A program made the translations under genes and the position numbers. A stretch of 10,105 nt of DNA from Acidobacteriota bacterium (GTDB lineage: Bacteria; Acidobacteriota; Terriglobia; Terriglobales; Acidobacteriaceae): NCBI GenBank assembly GCA_021780095.1, contig JAJXZK010000433.1, forward strand, positions 1 through 10,105. Reading direction: 5' to 3'. Positions 6,716 to 10,105 of the stretch are shown here, one piece after another. The notes under the pieces were generated by a model, which saw only the letters and a program-made list of their open reading frames with translations, searched no databases and was not told the origin of the DNA. Within the stretch, counting starts at the first letter, position 1. Every line of letters starts with the position of its first letter.

Positions 6716-6926
6716 AAGGAATATCTATTAGAAGCCGAAGGGAATACAGGGGTTGTCGCAGTTGAGATATATTGCCGCCGCACCTGAGCAGCCACAACGT
6801 CCTTTTACGCATCGAAGTCAGTTATTGCGGAATTGAAGTGTACCTTCCAGCCGTCCCCGGTCGCCCCCGGCCGTGCAAGGGAGAGCTGAACAAATTTTGC
6901 CCGGTTGTCATTGGAGCCTCAACAAG
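6716..6926. promoter_or_regulatory. Divergent intergenic region between lipoprotein and flippase genes
   Basis: About 211 bases that must hold promoters for both divergent genes. No strong consensus promoter was found. On the - strand TTGTGG followed 18 bases later by AATATA (around 6761-6790) is a weak candidate. A C-rich stretch (CCGTCCCCGG TCGCCCCCGG) lies at about 6851-6870. The flippase frame is open from GTG 6873, so part of this region could be coding if an earlier start is used. No convincing small gene or operator was seen. Confidence 0.4.
6911..6916 (+). promoter_or_regulatory. Ribosome binding site supporting a TTG start at 6927
   Basis: TTGGAG ends ten bases before TTG 6927. An alternative site, AAGGGAGAG at 6877-6885, would serve TTG 6897 at about 11 bases. 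The GTG at 6873 has no site upstream. Confidence 0.45.
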
Positions 6927-8894
6927 TTGAACATTGCGATACATAAACCGAAATCGCTGCGAGCCCGTGTTCTTTCGGGGAGTGTCGTTCTGCTCTCAGG
7001 CTCAGGCCTCGCGACGGCGAGCAACTTAATCTATAACATTGCGGTAGCACGCTTCCTGGGTCCCAATGGGTTCGGCAATGCCACCGCCGTTTATACCTTG
7101 CTCACCTTGGTGTCGGCGGTCACCCTCTCATTTCAGATCATCTCCGCCAAGATTGTTGCGCAACAGCGGACCCCGGAAGCCAAGTCCGCCGGCTACCGCA
7201 GTTTTCATGCAGGAGCATGGGCATGCGGCGTTGTCATCGCGTCGATCTTGCTGCTGTTTCACAACGTCATTGCCAACTTCCTGAATCTGAACGATCCACT
7301 TCTTATTATTCTCCTGGCGATAGGAGTTGCATTTTACATTCCGCTGGGAAGTCGCCGCGGCTATGTTCAGGGTGCGTTCGGTTTTCGTCGCTTGGCGGGC
7401 AATCTCGTTTTTGAAGGCCTGATGCGGCTCTGCGGATCGGTCCTTTTGATTCTCCTTGGTTTTGGGGTTCGGGGCGTGATTGCAGCCAACTCGGCGGCTG
7501 TTGTTGCAGCCTATCTCGCAATTACGCCAAAGCTCACGGCTCGGATTCCGTCTCCGATTCGCCGCTCCTATGCGCTTCGTGAAATGTTGCAGGCGGTGGT
7601 ATTTTTCTCCGGCCAGATGCTCATCAATAACTGTGACATCGTCCTGGTAAAGCATTTCTTTCTCCTCAGAGAAGCCGGCCTTTATGCCGCGGTGGCCATG
7701 GTGGGCCGAGTGGTTTTTTCTTTCTCCCAGGCTGTCGTCAACAGCATGTTTCCGCTGGTGGCAGCGACCAACAACGAGGACAGAAAAGACCTTACCGTCA
7801 TCGCATCGGCGCTGCTCATGGTGTTATCGATTGGCTCGCTTCTGGCAGTGGGCCTTCGCCTGGCGCCCGAGTGGATCTGGAGATACTTTTTCGGATCCAA
7901 GTTTGAAATTGTCGGGCCCCACGGACTTTCCTACCTGCTTGCCCTCTACGCGATCACATCCGTTGTGTATTCCCTCAGCGCTGTAATCATTACCTACGAG
8001 ATGTCGTACAAGATTGCCAACACCAGCTTGGTCCAGTTGTTGTTTAGCGGCGTTGTCATCGCCGGAATTTGTATTTTCCATTCCTCCTTGCGGCAGGTGA
8101 TCCTGGTGCAACTGGTGTTGATGTCCCTTCTGCTTGTTCTGGTGGCCTTGCCGTTCGTTGTGAATGCACTGAGCGATCCCTACAGAAAGCAAAAGCACGG
8201 GGTCTTCCAACCGGTCAGATTGATTCGACGTGCTTCAGAAGACGAAGTGATCGCGCGGTTTCTAAAAAGCGATTTTCCTAATCCAGTGTTTCAGGACTAC
8301 CACGAGACGCTGCGTGACATTGTCATGAATCCAGATCTGGACAATGCCAGCGATAACGCCAAACGGCGTGCCCTGTTCTTCCTTCGTCACCGCGCGCTGT
8401 GGAGTGAGCTGCCTGCCGGAACAGAATGGTATGAACTGGAACTCAAGCCCTGCAACCTCAGTCAAATTCGCGTGTTTCCTCGCGCACAATGGCGAAAAAT
8501 CGCGCAAGGACATTTCTCGATTATTGAAGTTGCGGAGAGCATGAGCAAGCGTGAAAGCGTGATCGACGACCAATTTCTGGTAAAGCTTTCCGAGATCGGC
8601 GCGCGGCTGGGCAAAGAAGATCACGGCATCGGTCCAGTCGTCCTCATCGGGGTCAGCGAGACTGAGCCGCTCACCATCCTGGATGGAAACCATCGACTGG
8701 TTTCAGCCATGCTAGCCTCGCCGAACAGGGTGAACGAGCTTCGTTTTATGTGTGGACTGTCGCCGCGGATGACGGAGTGCTGTTGGTACAACACGAATGT
8801 TGGCACGCTCTTTCGATATGGGATGAACGTCGTGAAAAACACCGCGCGCAGTCCGAAAGCCGAGCTTGCCCGCCTTTTGGAAAGCTCGGGATGA
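6927..8894 (+). CDS. Wzx/MOP-type flippase fused to a C-terminal ParB/sulfiredoxin-like (DGNHR) domain
   Basis: Inner-membrane protein expected to flip lipid-linked glycan. Seen (655 residues from TTG 6927): about twelve TM segments between 16 and 412, beginning with the MOP-family start L-L-S-G-S-G-L-A-T-A-S-N and V-A-R-F-L-G-P-N-G-F-G (40-50). After TM12 and SDPYRKQK (416-423) comes an unexpected soluble domain of about 230 residues. It has a helical part (436-495), TEWYELELKPCNLSQIRVF (499-517), QWRKIAQG (521-528), a strand VVLIGV (571-576), T-I-L-D-G-N-H-R-L-V-S-A-M (583-595) and LSPRMTECCW (611-620). DGNHR is the signature type of the ParB/Srx superfamily, which includes nucleotide-using enzymes such as SerK. 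The fusion is one uninterrupted frame. The start is uncertain: GTG 6873 and TTG 6897 are alternatives. TTG 6927 puts a normal short N-terminus before TM1. It leads an apparent operon with the three genes downstream. Confidence 0.9.
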   Translation: MNIAIHKPKSLRARVLSGSVVLLSGSGLATASNLIYNIAVARFLGPNGFGNATAVYTLLTLVSAVTLSFQIISAKIVAQQRTPEAKSAGYRSFHAGAWACGVVIASILLLFHNVIANFLNLNDPLLIILLAIGVAFYIPLGSRRGYVQGAFGFRRLAGNLVFEGLMRLCGSVLLILLGFGVRGVIAANSAAVVAAYLAITPKLTARIPSPIRRSYALREMLQAVVFFSGQMLINNCDIVLVKHFFLLREAGLYAAVAMVGRVVFSFSQAVVNSMFPLVAATNNEDRKDLTVIASALLMVLSIGSLLAVGLRLAPEWIWRYFFGSKFEIVGPHGLSYLLALYAITSVVYSLSAVIITYEMSYKIANTSLVQLLFSGVVIAGICIFHSSLRQVILVQLVLMSLLLVLVALPFVVNALSDPYRKQKHGVFQPVRLIRRASEDEVIARFLKSDFPNPVFQDYHETLRDIVMNPDLDNASDNAKRRALFFLRHRALWSELPAGTEWYELELKPCNLSQIRVFPRAQWRKIAQGHFSIIEVAESMSKRESVIDDQFLVKLSEIGARLGKEDHGIGPVVLIGVSETEPLTILDGNHRLVSAMLASPNRVNELRFMCGLSPRMTECCWYNTNVGTLFRYGMNVVKNTARSPKAELARLLESSG

Positions 8895-8957
8895 AAGGCA
8901 TCTCGGTGCCGCGTGGGTGGGACATTCCGTCCTATCAATCGATGAAAAGTTCAGATT

Positions 8958-8968
8958 GGAGAGGTGAG
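8958..8968 (+). promoter_or_regulatory. Ribosome binding site deciding the ATG start at 8973
   Basis: GGAGAGGTGAG ends four bases before ATG 8973. It includes the GTG at 8964, so ATG 8973 is the better start than that upstream in-frame GTG. Confidence 0.7.
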
Positions 8969-8972
8969 AACC

Positions 8973-9371
8973 ATGACAATGCGCAAACGTACGGTAGCAG
9001 TGATGCAGGTGCCGGAAATCAGAAGTGCGAAGCAGCGGCATGCCTTCCTGCGCAGTATGCAGAGCTGTATGGACGCTGAACGACCGTTTGTCGTGCTCGA
9101 TTGTTCGAGTGTTGGCGAATTAGGCCGTTCTGGAGTCCACCTGCTTCTGTGCTGCCTGGAGGAAGCCATGAAGAGAAATGGCGACGTCAAACTAGCCGGT
9201 TTGCGCTCTTCGGCGGAAACGGCCCTGGAGAGTTTTGGCGCGTATCGTCTATTCGATATTCACGACACAACGGCGGGCGCGGTGAGCAGTTTCCACAAGC
9301 TTCCGACCAGCGCTCCTTCCCTGACGCCGAGAACTCTGGACAGCCGCACGCAGCCGGAAAGCGCGGCTTAA
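8973..9371 (+). CDS. STAS-domain protein lacking the usual phosphoserine
   Basis: Small cytoplasmic protein of 132 residues, similar to anti-sigma-factor antagonists (SpoIIAA/RsbV type). Seen: a short first strand (RTVAVMQVPE, 6-15), a helix (about 18-34), the core strand F-V-V-L-D-C-S-S-V-G-E-L (39-50), then G-R-S-G-V-H-L-L-L (51-59), a helix (CCLEEAMKRNG), strand D-V-K-L-A-G-L and a closing helix with ALESFGAYRLFDIH (84-97). This is the STAS layout. In classical antagonists the D-S-S-G motif carries a Ser phosphorylated by a partner kinase. Here the motif reads G-R-S-G, with Arg52 at the phosphosite. The tail after residue 110 is low complexity. It lies 78 bases behind the flippase with no terminator. 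A phosphorylation-independent binding role, perhaps with a regulator of glycan export, is inference. Confidence 0.88.
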   Translation: MTMRKRTVAVMQVPEIRSAKQRHAFLRSMQSCMDAERPFVVLDCSSVGELGRSGVHLLLCCLEEAMKRNGDVKLAGLRSSAETALESFGAYRLFDIHDTTAGAVSSFHKLPTSAPSLTPRTLDSRTQPESAA

Positions 9372-9420
9372 CCCGCGGAGCGTTGTTTCATTCCGCTGGG
9401 GCGATTTGGCGGGCTCGCGT

Positions 9421-9425
9421 AGGAG
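9421..9425 (+). promoter_or_regulatory. Ribosome binding site for the ATG start at 9431
   Basis: AGGAG lies five bases before ATG 9431. It separates the true start from the much longer open frame that runs upstream from 9101 through the STAS gene. Confidence 0.75.
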
Positions 9426-9430
9426 ATTGC

Positions 9431-9934
9431 ATGAAATTTTTAGCTAGTTGGCAACAGAGACAAGTCGCAGGGTGCCTGGTGTTCGTTCTGGCGGTGCCGT
9501 TCGCGGAAGCAGTTACTACGTCGCCGCAACCGGCGCCATCTGGCGAGCAGGGAGCAACTTCATCCGCTACGCTGCCTCGGAATTCCTACAGCGCCACGGG
9601 GGACTCGGATCAAGCTGTATCGCCGCCAGCGGCAACCCCCAGCAGTTCCGCCGCAGCCGGTTCCAACGACGTCAATCAAGAACAACCATCGGCCACGTTG
9701 CCCTCGGCTCCGCAGCAACAGCAAAATGGCACGTCAAATCCGGTAGGCACGGCCGCCGCACCGTATGAAAAAGCAACCGGGGTTGCAGCTTCAAGGCCCG
9801 CGGGCGCCGTCGTTGCACCGGCAAAACAAAAAAGATCAAGGTCTTTTCTGATCCGAGTTGGGTTAATTGTGGGCGCTTGCGTCGCCGTTGGAACCGTCGT
9901 GGGGTTGACCGCTGCAAGTCCCAGCCGACCGTAA
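9431..9934 (+). CDS. Small exported protein with low-complexity linker and C-terminal TM helix
   Basis: Protein of 167 residues that I do not recognise. Seen: an N-terminal signal-like segment (hydrophobic 12-25, possible cleavage after AEA, residue 27). A long Pro/Ser/Ala/Gln-rich linker (28-130) holds two SATLP copies (45-49, 87-91) and a QQQQ run. A basic patch A-K-Q-K-R-S-R-S (131-138) is followed by a glycine-rich TM helix (about 139-161), and the chain ends six residues later. The helix holds two GxxxG motifs (Gly144/148 and Gly154/158), which commonly drive helix packing. If the first segment is cleaved, the basic patch would favour a cytoplasmic N-side, which conflicts with an exported linker. 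The first segment may therefore be a retained anchor, giving a two-TM hairpin. Start fixed by AGGAG five bases upstream. Its place between STAS and a kinase gene suggests a role in the glycan assembly operon. Confidence 0.8.
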   Translation: MKFLASWQQRQVAGCLVFVLAVPFAEAVTTSPQPAPSGEQGATSSATLPRNSYSATGDSDQAVSPPAATPSSSAAAGSNDVNQEQPSATLPSAPQQQQNGTSNPVGTAAAPYEKATGVAASRPAGAVVAPAKQKRSRSFLIRVGLIVGACVAVGTVVGLTAASPSRP

Positions 9935-9983
9935 TGAATTGCGGTTTTCAGAATCACTCAGAAATATTTGTAGGAGCGTAATG

Positions 9984-10105
9984 ATGCAGGATAAGCAACG
10001 CAACGGGCGCTGTAAGTTTGTAAGTTTTTCGGGCATCGACGGAGCCGGAAAGAGTACGCAGATCGCGAATCTACGTGCCCGGCTGCAAGAAGCAGATCTG
10101 CGCGT
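9984..10105 (+). CDS. Thymidylate kinase-like protein, N-terminal part (cut by window end)
   Basis: Only the first 40 residues are inside the window. Seen: F-V-S-F-S-G-I-D-G-A-G-K-S-T-Q (12-26), the P-loop of thymidylate kinases (G-x-D-G-x-G-K-S-T), followed by an amphipathic helix ANLRARLQEADLRV. The family phosphorylates dTMP to dTDP with ATP. AGGAG at 9972-9976 is seven bases before ATG 9984 and four before the adjacent ATG 9981, so either may be used. It follows the small exported protein by under 50 bases without a terminator, as part of the flippase operon. The position in a glycan locus suggests either a dTDP-sugar supply role or a specialised TMK-like kinase. The LID and substrate-binding parts are not visible, so this cannot be decided. 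Confidence 0.88.
   Translation, partial: MQDKQRNGRCKFVSFSGIDGAGKSTQIANLRARLQEADLR

Noticed and set aside
6366..6812. Minus-strand ORF of 148 codons overlapping the start of the lipoprotein gene
   Set aside because: Mostly opposite or out of frame with the lipoprotein gene, which has a lipobox and GH motifs. No motif or ribosome site supports it.
8895..8960. Small hairpin GGCA-TCTCGG-TGCC between flippase and STAS genes
   Set aside because: A four-base stem with no T-run is too weak to call a terminator.
9101..9430. Open frame extending the small exported protein upstream through the STAS gene
   Set aside because: AGGAG five bases before ATG 9431 and a signal-like segment right after it mark the true start. 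The upstream part is out of frame with a clear STAS domain.
10012..10027. Tandem repeat GTAAGTTT x2
   Set aside because: Only two copies of eight bases within a coding region encoding K-F-V-S-F; likely chance.

Overview
The window looks like part of a chromosomal exopolysaccharide (surface glycan) locus from a moderately GC-rich Gram-negative bacterium. The style of the genes (chains of overlapping exported proteins beside a PTPS-related membrane protein, a GtrB/DPM-type glycosyltransferase, a STAS protein and a thymidylate-kinase-like gene in a glycan cluster, and GTG/TTG starts) suggests Acidobacteriota, Terriglobia-like. That placement is inference from gene content; no rRNA or other phylogenetic marker is present. 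No tRNA, rRNA, CRISPR, insertion sequence or long repeat was seen.

Region 1 (1-4208, + strand) is a tight four-gene operon. It holds a large polytopic GT-C/PTPS-related membrane protein (probably cut at its 5' end), a membrane-anchored protein with an NTF2-like part and two FxLYD-like beta-sandwich repeats, a secreted Ig-like protein, and a small secreted NTF2-like protein. Junctions overlap by 4, 4 and 1 (or 4) bases, so the genes are probably translationally coupled. The set looks like a glycosyltransferase-like membrane protein made together with three extracytoplasmic proteins.

Region 2 (4209-5707) starts with about 305 non-coding bases holding a possible promoter and a perfect 15-bp palindrome, then a polyprenyl-phosphate glycosyltransferase (GT2). 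A strong stem-loop follows, acting as a shared terminator with the convergent gene. A 56-codon ORF of doubtful reality overlaps the stem-loop.

Region 3 (5708-6715, - strand) is a single lipoprotein resembling GH99/GH71 glycoside hydrolases, transcribed against all its neighbours.

Region 4 (6716-10105, + strand) opens with a divergent intergenic region, then a Wzx/MOP-type flippase fused to a cytoplasmic C-terminal domain with a ParB/sulfiredoxin-like DGNHR motif. A STAS protein lacking the usual phosphoserine, a small signal-peptide plus C-terminal-TM protein, and the start of a thymidylate kinase (cut by the window end) follow. No terminator is visible between these four genes.

Taken together, the GT2 would make or use a polyprenyl-linked sugar, the flippase would move lipid-linked glycan across the inner membrane, and the exported proteins and the glycoside hydrolase would act on it outside. 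The most unusual item is the flippase fusion, together with the degenerate STAS gene directly behind it.
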